From Clostridia bacterium (GTDB lineage: Bacteria > Bacillota > Clostridia > Christensenellales > Borkfalkiaceae): a DNA stretch of 64,000 nucleotides. Shown piece after piece: positions 33,107-41,475 of this stretch. The stretch lies in the NCBI GenBank assembly GCA_017463145.1, contig JAFTPR010000008.1, positions 1 through 64,000 on the forward strand. Direction: 5' to 3'. A program made the translations under genes and the position numbers. Position 1 is the stretch's first letter; each line of letters starts with the position of its first letter. The notes below the pieces were generated by a model. It was not told the origin of the DNA. It did not search any database and saw nothing but the letters and a program-made list of their open reading frames with translations.

Positions 33107-34582
33107 ATGAACGAAAAAGCGCAAAACATAAATGAAACCGCCGACGAAGAGGTGGTGAAGGAAAGAGAAAGAAAACAGTTTTATAAAATGACGAAAACGC
33201 CCATTCCGAGGCTGATTATCGGGTTGGGGATTCCGACGACGTTGAGTATGATGGTAACGTCGCTGTATAATCTTGCCGACACGTATTTTGTTTCTTTAAT
33301 AGGAAATGATTCGGTAACGGCGGCGGTGAGCAATCTGTTGGCGTTGATGTCCATTATTCAGGCGATAGGGTTTACGTTCGGTATGGGGAGCGGTAATATC
33401 GTATCCAGATTACTGGGGAAACGTGATCGCGAGGGTGCAGACAAAGTGGCGTCGTCGGCGTTTTTTATTGCGGCGGCGTTTGGATTAATAATTTTAATTT
33501 TCGGTTTTTTATTTTTAACACCGCTTATGAAATTGTTCGGGTCAAAACAAGCGGACGTTTTAAGATATTCAAAAGAATACGCCCCGTATATTTTGATTGC
33601 CGCGCCGTTTATGTGTATGTCGTTCGTTATGAACAACTTGCTTCGCGCGGAAGGCAAGGCGGTGCTGTCTATGATTGGATTGATTTGCGGCGCGGTGGTA
33701 AACGTGGTTTTAGACCCTATTCTCATTTTTGCGGCAGGGTTAGGCATTGCAGGCGCGGCGATTGCTACTTGTGTCAGCCAAATCCTCAGCTTTTGCATAT
33801 TACTGGGTATGTTCTTGTCTAAAAAGACGATTGTGCGGTTGCGCGCGCGTTCGATATCGAAAAAATTTGAGGTGTATTGGAACGTTGCGTCCACGGGTTT
33901 TCCTTCCTTTTGCAGACAAGTCCTTGCCAGCCTGTGTACGGTGTTTTTAAATAACGCCGCAAACGCGTATGGTGGTGAGGCGGCGCAAGCGGCTCTTGGC
34001 GTGGTGCAGAAAATGTTTATGTTGGCGTTCTCCATTTCGCTTGGGATAGGGCAAGGATATCAACCTGTTTTGGGATATAATTACAGCGCAAAACGCTTTG
34101 ATAGGGTGCGTACGGCGTATTTGTTCACGCTTGCGTTTTCTACCTGCTTGATGTTTTGTTTTGCAACGGTTTGCGCTATTTTAGCACCGCATATAATGTC
34201 TATGTTTTCGCTTTCCGCGCAAGCAACGGACATAGGAACGCTCACTTTAAGATTGCAATGTATTTGTATGCCGTTGTTGCCCGTCAATTTTATGGTCGGG
34301 ATTACCTATCAAGCGGTAGGGAGCAGGTTTATCGCATTTTTGCTGTCCACCTCAAGACAGGGTTTGTTTTACATTCCAGCGGTGTTGATTTTACCGAAAT
34401 TGTTCCAATTATTCGGGGTGCAATGCTGTCAAGCCGTATCCGATTTCTTCGCATTTTTCTTTGCCGTTCCGTTTACGGTTTTGTTTTTTAAAACCTTGAA
34501 AAAAGAGGAAATAAAAGCGAAAGAGGAAAACGCTGAAATGTCCTCGGACATCAAATGGGAAGCGCCAAACTTTGACGAATAA
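33107..34582 (+). CDS. MATE family efflux transporter, second copy
   Basis: A 491-residue MATE protein with an acidic cytoplasmic N-terminal extension (1-25) and a charged C-terminal tail (EEIKAKEENAEM). The membrane part begins PIPRLIIGLGIPTTLSMMVTSLYNLADTYFV and has GSGNIVSRLLGKRDREGADK and LGIGQGYQPVLGYNYSAKR, typical of the branch. ATG 33107 follows GAAGGTG. It is only distantly similar to the transporter at 31015, so they are not a recent duplication. Confidence 0.92.
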   Translation: MNEKAQNINETADEEVVKERERKQFYKMTKTPIPRLIIGLGIPTTLSMMVTSLYNLADTYFVSLIGNDSVTAAVSNLLALMSIIQAIGFTFGMGSGNIVSRLLGKRDREGADKVASSAFFIAAAFGLIILIFGFLFLTPLMKLFGSKQADVLRYSKEYAPYILIAAPFMCMSFVMNNLLRAEGKAVLSMIGLICGAVVNVVLDPILIFAAGLGIAGAAIATCVSQILSFCILLGMFLSKKTIVRLRARSISKKFEVYWNVASTGFPSFCRQVLASLCTVFLNNAANAYGGEAAQAALGVVQKMFMLAFSISLGIGQGYQPVLGYNYSAKRFDRVRTAYLFTLAFSTCLMFCFATVCAILAPHIMSMFSLSAQATDIGTLTLRLQCICMPLLPVNFMVGITYQAVGSRFIAFLLSTSRQGLFYIPAVLILPKLFQLFGVQCCQAVSDFFAFFFAVPFTVLFFKTLKKEEIKAKEENAEMSSDIKWEAPNFDE

Positions 34583-34636
34583 TAACGTAAAAATAAGGAA
34601 AAAAATAGCGTTCCTTAGGGATTTTTAGACAATATA

Positions 34637-34675
34637 AAAGGATAACGAAAAAATTTTTTCGTTATCCTTTTTCTC
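34637..34675. terminator. Bidirectional terminator
   Basis: A 17-bp perfect palindromic stem (34637-34653 with 34654-34670), T tracts on both strands, between the convergent MATE and yunB genes. Confidence 0.82.
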
Positions 34676-34684
34676 TTAATAAAT

Positions 34685-35386
34685 TTATGGCACTAAATCG
34701 GCTTTATTGCCGAAAATGTCCGATTGAAGGTAGGCATCGGGTACAGAGCCGACCAAGACCGATTCGCCTACGAGGATTTCCGTCGCGACGGCAAAATTCT
34801 CTGTCCGTGAGGGCATAACGATACTGATGTCCGCAATGACGTTGAGATAAATGGAGTGTTTGGTTTGGTTGATGCCCACACTCTCAAACGTGGATGAAAA
34901 ATCGCACGAAACGCTGCTGACGGGAATGATACGGAAATGAATACTAGGGCCAAGCCCTGCAAACGCCTCAATGCCCGTCAAAGCCCCCAAAGGCACGGGG
35001 ATTCCGTTTAAGCTAAGGTTTTTCAAATTGGATTGAGAAATGGACGCGGTATCGCGCGCGATTTTATTGATTTTTAAAGGATTGGCGGCGACGGCTACGA
35101 TTTTTCCCGATTCGTCGCGCGTAATTGTAACCAAGTCTTCATAGCGCATTTCGTCGCTGAGCGTATAATACACGGCGTCGTTGACGGCGACGGTGGTGCT
35201 GGCGCGCATAGTCGCCTCACCAATGGCGACAAGCACACGCGTTACGTTTCGTTGGAAATAAATAAACAAAAAAACGAATAATGATAAAACCGCAACGAGG
35301 ATAGCGAATATCTTTCGTTTGCGGCTTTTTTTCTTATCGCCTTTTCGCCTGTAAAACGGTAGAGCGTATTCTCCGAATTTGTTCAT
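34685..35386 (-). CDS. yunB: Sporulation protein YunB
   Basis: The 233-residue protein has a basic N-terminus, one membrane helix (about 27-45: FAILVAVLSLFVFLFIYF) and an extracytoplasmic domain with KINKIARDTASISQSNL, the GIPVPLGALTGIEAFAGLGP motif and FESVGINQTKHSIYLNV, which are hallmarks of YunB. YunB is made in the mother cell and is needed for normal spore formation. It overlaps murG by 4 bases and is read after it, an unusual neighbour pair. Confidence 0.92.
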   Translation of the reverse strand: MNKFGEYALPFYRRKGDKKKSRKRKIFAILVAVLSLFVFLFIYFQRNVTRVLVAIGEATMRASTTVAVNDAVYYTLSDEMRYEDLVTITRDESGKIVAVAANPLKINKIARDTASISQSNLKNLSLNGIPVPLGALTGIEAFAGLGPSIHFRIIPVSSVSCDFSSTFESVGINQTKHSIYLNVIADISIVMPSRTENFAVATEILVGESVLVGSVPDAYLQSDIFGNKADLVP

Positions 35387-36432
35387 TGCAACGCCTTACG
35401 CAGTTCGTTTAAAATAATTTGATTTCCGCAAACGAATTGCGAAGAAAATAAACGATCTTTCAATTCTTGCGAATCCGCCGTTGAGTCAACGGCTTTGGAT
35501 AGGCGATACAATTCGTTTTGATTTAAAACCTTGCACAATCCTTTTTCCGCAAAATACGCCGCGTTTTCTTTCTGGTCGCCTCGCGTTTGTTCTTCTAACG
35601 GCACGAGCAATGCAGGCTTTTTTAACGCCAAAATTTCAAAAATCGTGCCTGATCCTGCGCGCGATAAAACTACGTCAGCGCACGCGTACGCCATACCCAT
35701 GTCCGAGATGAATTCAAATTGACGGTAATTTTGCACGGTGCTTTTTATCAAATTTCCTTTCCCGCAAACGTGGAAAACGTAATAACGTTGCGTCAACGTT
35801 TTTAAATGTGTTCTTACTGCCTCGTTGATCGTTGCGCTGCCGCTGCCGCCACCAAATACCAACAACACTTCGGCGTTGAATGGAATATTGAATTTTCGTC
35901 TTGCGTCCGCTTTGGTTGCAGATAACACGCTGCGTCTTAAAGGCGCGCCGCTGTATTTGCCGTGCCGTACCCGTTTTGCCGTTTCGGGAAAGGAGGTAAA
36001 CACGCGTTTGCAAAATCCTGCCGCCAAACGGTTGGCAAGCCCGATAGAAAAATCGCTCTCATGGCAATAACAGGGGATTTTTAACCGTTTTGCGGCGATT
36101 ACGACGGGCAAGGAAACGTATCCGCCCTTAGAAAATACGACGTCGGGGCGAAAGGTGGCTAAACCCTCTTTTGCGGATTTGACCGCGCGGTAAAATTCTA
36201 CGGGGATTTTTAAATTTCGTTTCAATCCCTCTGCGCCGCCACCCCGAATGAGTTTTGGACATTCGATTTGGTAATAAGGAAGTTTCCATTCGGCGACGAG
36301 CCTTTTTTCTATTCCGTTCGTACCCATATAACAAACGTCTGCAATGCCTTCGGACAAGACTTCTTCAATCAAGGCAAGATTTGGCACGACGTGCCCTGCG
36401 CTGCCACCGCCCGTAAATAAAATTTTTTTCAT
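35383..36432 (-). CDS. murG: UDP-GlcNAc--lipid I GlcNAc transferase MurG
   Basis: MurG adds GlcNAc to lipid I to make lipid II on the inner face of the membrane. The 349-residue GT-B enzyme has the N-terminal glycine-rich loop TGGGSAGHVVPNLALI, VFSKGGYVSLPVVIAAKRL, the second-domain loop FGGGSGSATINEAV, and the donor-binding LSRAGSGTIFEILALKKPALLVPL. ATG 36432 follows GGAGCG; a longer frame to 36504 has no support. It lies outside any division and cell-wall cluster, next to yunB. Confidence 0.94.
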   Translation of the reverse strand: MKKILFTGGGSAGHVVPNLALIEEVLSEGIADVCYMGTNGIEKRLVAEWKLPYYQIECPKLIRGGGAEGLKRNLKIPVEFYRAVKSAKEGLATFRPDVVFSKGGYVSLPVVIAAKRLKIPCYCHESDFSIGLANRLAAGFCKRVFTSFPETAKRVRHGKYSGAPLRRSVLSATKADARRKFNIPFNAEVLLVFGGGSGSATINEAVRTHLKTLTQRYYVFHVCGKGNLIKSTVQNYRQFEFISDMGMAYACADVVLSRAGSGTIFEILALKKPALLVPLEEQTRGDQKENAAYFAEKGLCKVLNQNELYRLSKAVDSTADSQELKDRLFSSQFVCGNQIILNELRKALQ

Positions 36433-36511
36433 TGTTTTACGCTCCGTAAAAATATCGCTTTGTATTATTATAGCCGAGCAGAGCGAAAATAATGAATAAT
36501 CCAAGGAAAAA

Positions 36512-37435
36512 CTAATATAATAAATAAACGGCTTGCGCTGCTTGGGCTACCCGAGTTTGCAAACTTTGTGGCGACAACACTTTGATTCCTGCACCCAACC
36601 CCACAATTTTGCGAACCAACGCTTCGTCGTCGGGCAGGGTAACTTCGGCGTACCATTTGTCGTTTAAAAATCGCATATTTTCCACGCCCAGCCAGTCCTG
36701 CGCGTCCGCAAACGCGTCGGTGTGAATTTCAAATTGTACGTCTACGGATTTTTCGCTCGTCCAATAATTGAGGGGGATATCTTCCCGTTTGAAAGGACGT
36801 TTTTGAAAGCGTTCTTCCGTATTGAGCGCGGAAAAAATACGCCCCAAACGGAACAGACGAAACGCGCGTTGTTTATGACAAAACGCGTATACGTACCAAA
36901 CGCTCTGTTTAAAAACGAGTACGTGAGGCTCGATTTTACGGTGGGTCTTTTCTCCTGCGCGCGAATGGTATTCGATTTCTAAAACGAGCCTGTTTTGAAT
37001 ACATTCTTCAACCAGTCGCAATTTGTCGGAAAACGCGCGCGTATCTCCCCACGCGCCGCCGTCTACGAGGATCGTGCCGATTTCGCCTGATAACACCAGT
37101 TCTCGCGTTTCCGATTTCGTCTGCGCGGACAATTTGCGCTTTGCCGCTAAAAAACGTTCTTCGGGGAGTTGGGAATACATAGCCTCCAATGCCTCGATGG
37201 CCGAGGCGTATTCTTCTTTTGTCATAAACCCTACGGGAAGTTTGTAATTGTCGGAAATGCAAATTCCGCCGTTGCGCCCCCGTTTTATGTAAATGGGTAC
37301 GGACATAGATAAAAGGTCGATATACCGATACACCGTCCGTTGAGAAATTTCGTATTTTTCCGCCAAATACGCCGCCGTCAGCTTTCTTTTTGCCAATAAG
37401 TCGAACAAGATTTCCAATAAAATCGTAAATTTCAT
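36512..37435 (-). CDS. WYL-domain transcriptional regulator (YafY/PafC type)
   Basis: The 307-residue protein has an N-terminal winged helix (HTH_11: LTAAYLAEKYEISQRTVYRYIDLL) and a WYL ligand-sensing domain (about 130-215: RLVLEIEYHSRAGEKTHRKIEPHVLVFKQSVWYVYAFC), with WCX at the C-terminus. WYL regulators sense nucleotides, oligonucleotides or single-stranded DNA. It is divergent from a 73-residue gene; a perfect palindrome in the shared region (37489-37503) overlaps that gene's -35 box and is a likely operator. Ligand unknown. Confidence 0.88.
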   Translation of the reverse strand: MKFTILLEILFDLLAKRKLTAAYLAEKYEISQRTVYRYIDLLSMSVPIYIKRGRNGGICISDNYKLPVGFMTKEEYASAIEALEAMYSQLPEERFLAAKRKLSAQTKSETRELVLSGEIGTILVDGGAWGDTRAFSDKLRLVEECIQNRLVLEIEYHSRAGEKTHRKIEPHVLVFKQSVWYVYAFCHKQRAFRLFRLGRIFSALNTEERFQKRPFKREDIPLNYWTSEKSVDVQFEIHTDAFADAQDWLGVENMRFLNDKWYAEVTLPDDEALVRKIVGLGAGIKVLSPQSLQTRVAQAAQAVYLLY

Positions 37436-37488
37436 AACAATACCGCCTAAAAAAATTTTAAAAAATTATAAAAATATTTTAACATATA

Positions 37489-37503
37489 TGACAAATATTG
37501 TCA
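37489..37503. promoter_or_regulatory. Candidate operator of the WYL regulator
   Basis: TGACAA-ATA-TTGTCA, a perfect 6-bp inverted repeat with a 3-base centre. The right half is the -35 box of the divergent small gene, so binding would repress it. Confidence 0.5.
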
Positions 37504-37526
37504 AGTTTTTAATGGTATGATATAGC
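37498..37526 (+). promoter_or_regulatory. Promoter of the 73-residue gene
   Basis: TTGTCA (37498-37503), 17-base spacer, TATAGC (37521-37526); it overlaps the palindrome above. Confidence 0.55.
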
Positions 37527-37552
37527 TGTAAAAATCAAAAGAGGTGGAAAAA

Positions 37553-37774
37553 ATGACGAGATTTGACGAATATGTAACAAAGTTGAGTGCGGCGCGGGCG
37601 CAAGAGAGAATGAGAAGATTGAACGACGAACTCGTTCGCCGCGTGAAAGGCAGAACGAAAGAAGAAACGTTGACGGCGTTGTTTGCGGCGTTGCGTTTTC
37701 CAATCGGGTCGTCGGATATTTTGCCTACCGACGTGCAAACGGAAAAAAGCGCGTCTTTGTTGGAATTTGTTTGA
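37553..37774 (+). CDS. 73-residue protein of unknown function
   Basis: No family recognised. AGAGGTGG lies before ATG 37553. The first 45 residues (MTRFDEYVTKLSAARAQERM, then RRLNDELVRRVKGRTKEE) look like a charged amphipathic helix pair, followed by a polar tail ending in a short hydrophobic segment, LLEFV. There are no membrane helix and no cysteines. It is divergent from the WYL regulator and probably its target. Confidence 0.65.
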   Translation: MTRFDEYVTKLSAARAQERMRRLNDELVRRVKGRTKEETLTALFAALRFPIGSSDILPTDVQTEKSASLLEFV

Positions 37775-37801
37775 TTTCAAAGGAAAATACGGATAAAACG
37801 C

Positions 37802-37830
37802 TTGACAAGGGCGGAAAAAAGTTGTAAACT
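37802..37830 (+). promoter_or_regulatory. Promoter of the tyrS leader
   Basis: TTGACA (37802-37807), 17-base spacer, TAAACT (37825-37830). The leader peptide ATG is at 37840, only about 3 bases from the expected transcription start. Confidence 0.75.
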
Positions 37831-37839
37831 TTAATTACT

Positions 37840-37923
37840 ATGAAACATTTTTTGACTGAAAACGGCTTGTATCATATTTACGCGTACGTCTACCGCAGGG
37901 GTGGAACGTTTTATTGCGCGTAA
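37840..37923 (+). CDS. Tyrosine-rich leader peptide of tyrS (27 residues)
   Basis: A short frame in the tyrS leader encodes a 27-residue peptide whose core is LYHIYAYVYRRGGTFYCA. Five of its 27 codons are Tyr (codons 11, 14, 16, 18, 25), four of them within eight codons. This is what a ribosome-stalling attenuator for tyrosine would need. The stop TAA (37921) directly follows TTGCGCG (37914-37920), which can pair with the right arm of the downstream hairpin. There is no ribosome binding site; the ATG is almost at the 5' end of the mRNA. Not previously known to me in front of tyrS, where a T-box is usual. Confidence 0.65.
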   Translation: MKHFLTENGLYHIYAYVYRRGGTFYCA

Positions 37924-37991
37924 ATATCCGTAATCGAATCGGTTGAAAAAGGTCGAAAAAGAAAACGGTTTGCGCGGCGCGCAAGCCGTTT
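37914..37991 (+). promoter_or_regulatory. Attenuator with mutually exclusive pairings before tyrS
   Basis: Hairpin: 37964-37975 pairs with 37979-37990 (12 bp, one G-T). Competing pairings: TTGCGCG (37914-37920, the last codons of the leader peptide) with CGCGCAA (37978-37984), 7 bp perfect, and AACGGCTTG (37861-37869) with CAAGCCGTT (37982-37990), 9 bp perfect. A ribosome stalled at the Tyr codons would leave 37914-37920 free to break the hairpin; one that reaches the stop would cover it. The hairpin lacks a clean T tract (TTTCGTTAT follows), so the mode of termination is uncertain. Confidence 0.55.
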
Positions 37992-38038
37992 CGTTATAAA
38001 GTAAGAAAATCACAAAACGAATAGAAAGGAGAAAAACA

Positions 38039-39235
38039 ATGGCAACCAACGTAATGGATACTCTCCGCGCGAGAGGATTCGTCAAACAGACGGTGTACGA
38101 AGATGAATTGTATGAAAAATTGGGCAAAGAGAGCGTGCCTTTTTATATTGGGTTCGACCCCACGGCAGATTCGTTGCACGTAGGGCATTTTATGCAACTT
38201 ATTGCAATGCACCATATGCAAAAGGCAGGGCATAAACCCATCATTTTAATCGGCGGCGGTACGGCAATGGTCGGCGACCCGTCGGGCAGAACGGATATGC
38301 GTTCTATGATGACGAAAGAAACCATTCGCCACAACGTCGAATGTTTCAAAAAACAAATGTCGAGATTTATCGATTTCGAGGGCGAAAACGCCGCTATCGT
38401 GGTGGACAACGGGGATTGGCTGTTGGATTTGAATTATATCGATTTCTTGCGCGAAATCGGTACGCATTTCTCCGTAAATAAAATGTTGACAGCCGAATGT
38501 TTCAAACAACGTTTGGAACGCGGACTTTCTTTCCTCGAATTTAACTATATGTTGATGCAGGGATACGATTTCTTGGTGCTGTATAGAAAATACGGTTGCC
38601 AACTGGAACTCGGTGGCGACGATCAATGGAGCAACATTCTCGCGGGCGCAAATCTTATCCGTGTTAAGGAACAAAAACCAGCTTATGCAATGACGTTTAC
38701 GTTGTTGACCACTTCCGACGGTAAGAAGATGGGCAAAACCGCAAAAGGCGCGGTTTGGTTGGACGAAAATAAAACGACTCCGTACGAATTCTATCAATAT
38801 TGGAGAAATATTGCGGACGAGGACGTGGAAAAGTGTATGAAGTTGCTCACGTTTTTGCCTTTGGAACAAATTGAAGAACTTTGCGCGTATAAAGATGAAC
38901 GCATCAATCATGCAAAAGAAGTGCTTGCGTACGAATTGACGAAAGAAGTACACGGCGAAGAAAAGGCGAATTTGGCGCAAAGCCAAGCGAAAGCGGCTTT
39001 CGGTGGAGCAGACGCAGAACTTTTGACGAAAGAAGTTTCGGACGTAGCTACGGTGGTGGACGCTATGGTTGCCGCAGGCGTTGCAAAATCAAAAGGCGAG
39101 GCTCGTAGATTGATTGAACAGGGAGGCGTTTCGGTAGACGAAACCAAGGTTGCCGACCCCAATATGCCTATTCCTGCAAACGAATTCGTGTTGCATAAGG
39201 GTAAAAAAGTGCATTTAAAAATCGTTGTAAAATAA
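38039..39235 (+). CDS. tyrS: Tyrosyl-tRNA synthetase
   Basis: TyrRS charges tRNA-Tyr. The 398-residue class I enzyme has the HIGH-equivalent HVGH in [11 protein letters not shown], the tyrosine pocket [24 protein letters not shown], the KMSKS-equivalent [10 protein letters not shown], and a C-terminal S4 RNA-binding domain (about 335-398, [17 protein letters not shown]). It is of the bacterial TyrS type with standard length. AAAGGAG precedes ATG 38039. The leader of about 200 bases carries the Tyr-codon attenuator. Confidence 0.97.
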   Translation: MATNVMDTLRARGFVKQTVYEDELYEKLGKESVPFYIGFDPTADSLHVGHFMQLIAMHHMQKAGHKPIILIGGGTAMVGDPSGRTDMRSMMTKETIRHNVECFKKQMSRFIDFEGENAAIVVDNGDWLLDLNYIDFLREIGTHFSVNKMLTAECFKQRLERGLSFLEFNYMLMQGYDFLVLYRKYGCQLELGGDDQWSNILAGANLIRVKEQKPAYAMTFTLLTTSDGKKMGKTAKGAVWLDENKTTPYEFYQYWRNIADEDVEKCMKLLTFLPLEQIEELCAYKDERINHAKEVLAYELTKEVHGEEKANLAQSQAKAAFGGADAELLTKEVSDVATVVDAMVAAGVAKSKGEARRLIEQGGVSVDETKVADPNMPIPANEFVLHKGKKVHLKIVVK

Positions 39236-39310
39236 AGAATATTGCGCCGCTTTTTGCGGCGCGTTCTTATATAATTCAAGTAATTAAAGCAACGGCAAAA
39301 GGAGCGTATT

Positions 39311-39943
39311 ATGGAAAAATCGGTGCGGACGGTGTACGCGCAACACGAGAGTGAAAAAATAATTGAAAAATCACGCTTTTTAACGTACAGCGCGCACGTG
39401 GAAACGGAAGAAGAGGCGCGCGCGTTTTTAGCGCAAATTCGTTCGGCTCATTCGCTCGCTACCCACGTATGCTACGCTTTTATAGCGGACAAAACGGGCA
39501 ATTTACAACGTTTTTCCGACGACGGTGAACCGCAAGGCACGGCTGGCGTTCCTATTTTGGAAGTATTAAAGGCGAAAAAATTGTACGAAACGGCGGTGGC
39601 TGTCGTTCGGTATTTCGGTGGGATAAAATTGGGCGCGGGCGGATTGGTACGCGCGTATTCGTCTAGCGCAGCGGAAAATTTAGACGGAGCGGATATTCGC
39701 GTTTTGGAAATGTGCGAAGAATATAAAATCACCGTCGAATATACGGGGGTGGACAGTTTGCAAAAATACGTTTCAACGCATACCTGCTCCCTGCTTTCAA
39801 CAGATTACGGTATGAAAGTGGATTTTTTAATTGCCGTAAAGAAAAAGGAAGCCGAATCGTTTTTAACGGGACTTATCGATTATATGCAAGGCAGAGTAAA
39901 AACGGAAAAAGGACGAGAATATTACGCGCCTTTCAAAGAATAA
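39311..39943 (+). CDS. YigZ/IMPACT family protein
   Basis: The 210-residue protein has the UPF0029 (IMPACT N-terminal) domain (EKSRFLTYSAHVETEEEARAF, then HVCYAFIADKTGNLQRFSDDGEPQGTAG, then VVRYFGGIKLGAGGLVRAYSSSA) and the C-terminal DUF1949 ferredoxin-like domain. The family is widespread and linked to translation or stress, but the biochemical role is not settled. ATG 39311 follows AAAGGAGCG. It is 75 bases after tyrS without an obvious terminator. Confidence 0.92.
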   Translation: MEKSVRTVYAQHESEKIIEKSRFLTYSAHVETEEEARAFLAQIRSAHSLATHVCYAFIADKTGNLQRFSDDGEPQGTAGVPILEVLKAKKLYETAVAVVRYFGGIKLGAGGLVRAYSSSAAENLDGADIRVLEMCEEYKITVEYTGVDSLQKYVSTHTCSLLSTDYGMKVDFLIAVKKKEAESFLTGLIDYMQGRVKTEKGREYYAPFKE

Positions 39944-39985
39944 AATAACGTAGAAAAGCAATGAGAAAAAAATTTTTTTCAACCG

Positions 39986-40014
39986 TTGACAAATGCACGT
40001 CGTTATGATATAAT
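39986..40014 (+). promoter_or_regulatory. Promoter of the aldo/keto reductase gene
   Basis: TTGACA (39986-39991), 17-base spacer, TATAAT (40009-40014): perfect consensus; short leader ending in GGAGGG. Confidence 0.88.
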
Positions 40015-40031
40015 ATAAACGGAGGGAAATT

Positions 40032-40958
40032 ATGGAATATTGCAATATCAAAGGTATGCGCGCGTCGCGTATCGTTATGGGTTGTATGCGCATTGCGGAT
40101 AAAACGTTGCCTGAAACGGAAAAAGTAATCGTAGAGGCAATGAGCGCAGGTGTAAACACGTTCGACCTCGCCGACGTTTACGGCGGAGGGGATTGCGAAC
40201 GTATTTTTGGCGTCGCTGTGCGCGATTTGGAAATTTCTAGAAAAGATTATATTTTGCAGACGAAATGCGGTATCGCCAAAGAGGCGGATGGAAGAATTAC
40301 TCGTTTTGATTTTTCCAAAAACTATATTTTATCGGCGGTAGACGGATGTTTAAAACGTTTGAACACCGAATATATCGATATGCTTTTGTTGCACCGCCCC
40401 GATACGTTGGTCGAACCCGAAGAAGTTGCTGCGGCGTTCGAAAAATTGCAGGCGGAGGGCAAAGTGCGCGCGTTTGGCGTCAGCAATATGTCCGCTATGC
40501 AAATTCAACTGTTAAAAAGCGCGGATATCCACGTCGTGGCAAATCAAGTTCAATTTTCGCCGGCGCATACGGCGTTGGTGGATTCGGGTTTTAACGTCAA
40601 TATGTACAAAGACGAATCCGTGCAACGCGCAGGGGATTGTTTGGAATATTGCCGTGTTCACGGTATTGCGTTGCAGGCGTGGTCGCCTCTTTTATACGGA
40701 TTTTTTGAAGGGTCGCTGTTAAATAAGGAGAGATTCCCTCAATTAAACGCAGAGCTTGACCGATTGGCGGAAAAATACGGTTGCACGTCGGCGGCAATCG
40801 TGTTTGCCTGGATTTTACGCCACCCTGGGTTTTCACAGGTGGTTACGGGTACGACTTCGCCTCAGCATATGAAAGAACTTTGCGTGGCGGCGGATATTAA
40901 ATTGACGAGGGAAGAATGGTATTCGATTTACCTTTCCACGGGGAAAGTATTGCCTTGA
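40032..40958 (+). CDS. Aldo/keto reductase (YdhF-like)
   Basis: A 308-residue NADPH-dependent oxidoreductase with the AKR barrel. The tetrad is visible: Asp in FDLADVYGGGDCE with Tyr five residues on, Lys in LQTKCGI, and His in LLLHRPD. QAWSPLLYGFFEG and VTGTTSPQHM mark the cofactor side. It is closest in pattern to E. coli YdhF, whose substrate is unknown. It has its own strong promoter and is followed by darA, whose promoter -35 overlaps its stop codon. Confidence 0.92.
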   Translation: MEYCNIKGMRASRIVMGCMRIADKTLPETEKVIVEAMSAGVNTFDLADVYGGGDCERIFGVAVRDLEISRKDYILQTKCGIAKEADGRITRFDFSKNYILSAVDGCLKRLNTEYIDMLLLHRPDTLVEPEEVAAAFEKLQAEGKVRAFGVSNMSAMQIQLLKSADIHVVANQVQFSPAHTALVDSGFNVNMYKDESVQRAGDCLEYCRVHGIALQAWSPLLYGFFEGSLLNKERFPQLNAELDRLAEKYGCTSAAIVFAWILRHPGFSQVVTGTTSPQHMKELCVAADIKLTREEWYSIYLSTGKVLP

Positions 40959-40982
40959 CGTATGGCTTTGAAAAATTATAAT
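40955..40982 (+). promoter_or_regulatory. Promoter of darA
   Basis: TTGACG (40955-40960, overlapping the stop of the reductase gene), 16-base spacer, TATAAT (40977-40982). Confidence 0.7.
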
Positions 40983-41014
40983 AAAATAAATCAATGATAA
41001 AGGAGAAAAAGGAT

Positions 41015-41338
41015 ATGAAAATGATAACGGCTATTGTAAACAAACGGGACGCGGGCGAGGTATGCGACGCATTGTCGGCTGAGAAATTTTCGTTTACGAA
41101 AATGGCGACGACGGGCGGTTTTTTGCAATCGGGTAACGTAACCTTGTTGATAGGTACGGAGGACGAAAAAGTGGATTTGGCTTTGGAAATTATTCGCAAA
41201 CATTGCGCGCAACGTATGGAGCCAATGCCCTCTATTATCAATGCAGGCGTACCTGCGTTTGGGTATCATCAAACCGAGGTGTTGGTGGGCGGCGCAATCG
41301 TGTTCGTATCCCCCGTAGAACGGTTTGAAAAGATGTAA
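41015..41338 (+). CDS. darA: DarA/PstA-type PII-like c-di-AMP receptor
   Basis: The 107-residue protein matches DarA (YaaQ) of B. subtilis along its length: MKMITAIVNKRDAGEVCDAL, FSFTKMATTGGFLQSGNVTLLIGTED, and a C-terminal EVLVGGAIVFVSPVERFEK. DarA forms PII-like trimers that bind c-di-AMP at the TTGGFLxSGN and GGA segments; its downstream target is not known. ATG 41015 lies 8 bases after AAAGGAG; an upstream ATG at 40994 has no such site. Confidence 0.93.
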   Translation: MKMITAIVNKRDAGEVCDALSAEKFSFTKMATTGGFLQSGNVTLLIGTEDEKVDLALEIIRKHCAQRMEPMPSIINAGVPAFGYHQTEVLVGGAIVFVSPVERFEKM

Positions 41339-41397
41339 AGCCGCAAAACTTGTGCAAAGTATACAAACGGAAGAAACAACTTTGTAGATTTTGCCTA

Positions 41398-41426
41398 TTG
41401 TAATTTTTTTCGGTTTGTAGTAAAAT
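41398..41426 (+). promoter_or_regulatory. Promoter of the ABC ATPase gene
   Basis: TTGTAA (41398-41403), 17-base spacer, TAAAAT (41421-41426). Confidence 0.6.
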
Positions 41427-41475
41427 AGTATATAGTAAAAAATTTAAATTAGCCACAATTTGGAGGAAAAAGATT

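Noticed and set aside
37795..37924. Minus-strand frame 37831-38127 as a small gene
   Set aside because: It runs antisense through the tyrS promoter and leader, and no ribosome site or family feature supports it.
37880..37925. T-box-like sequence AGGGGTGGAACG upstream of tyrS
   Set aside because: It lies only about 60 bases after the promoter, too close for stem I with a specifier loop, and is not followed by the CCGCG of the antiterminator. The bases are explained by the leader peptide frame.
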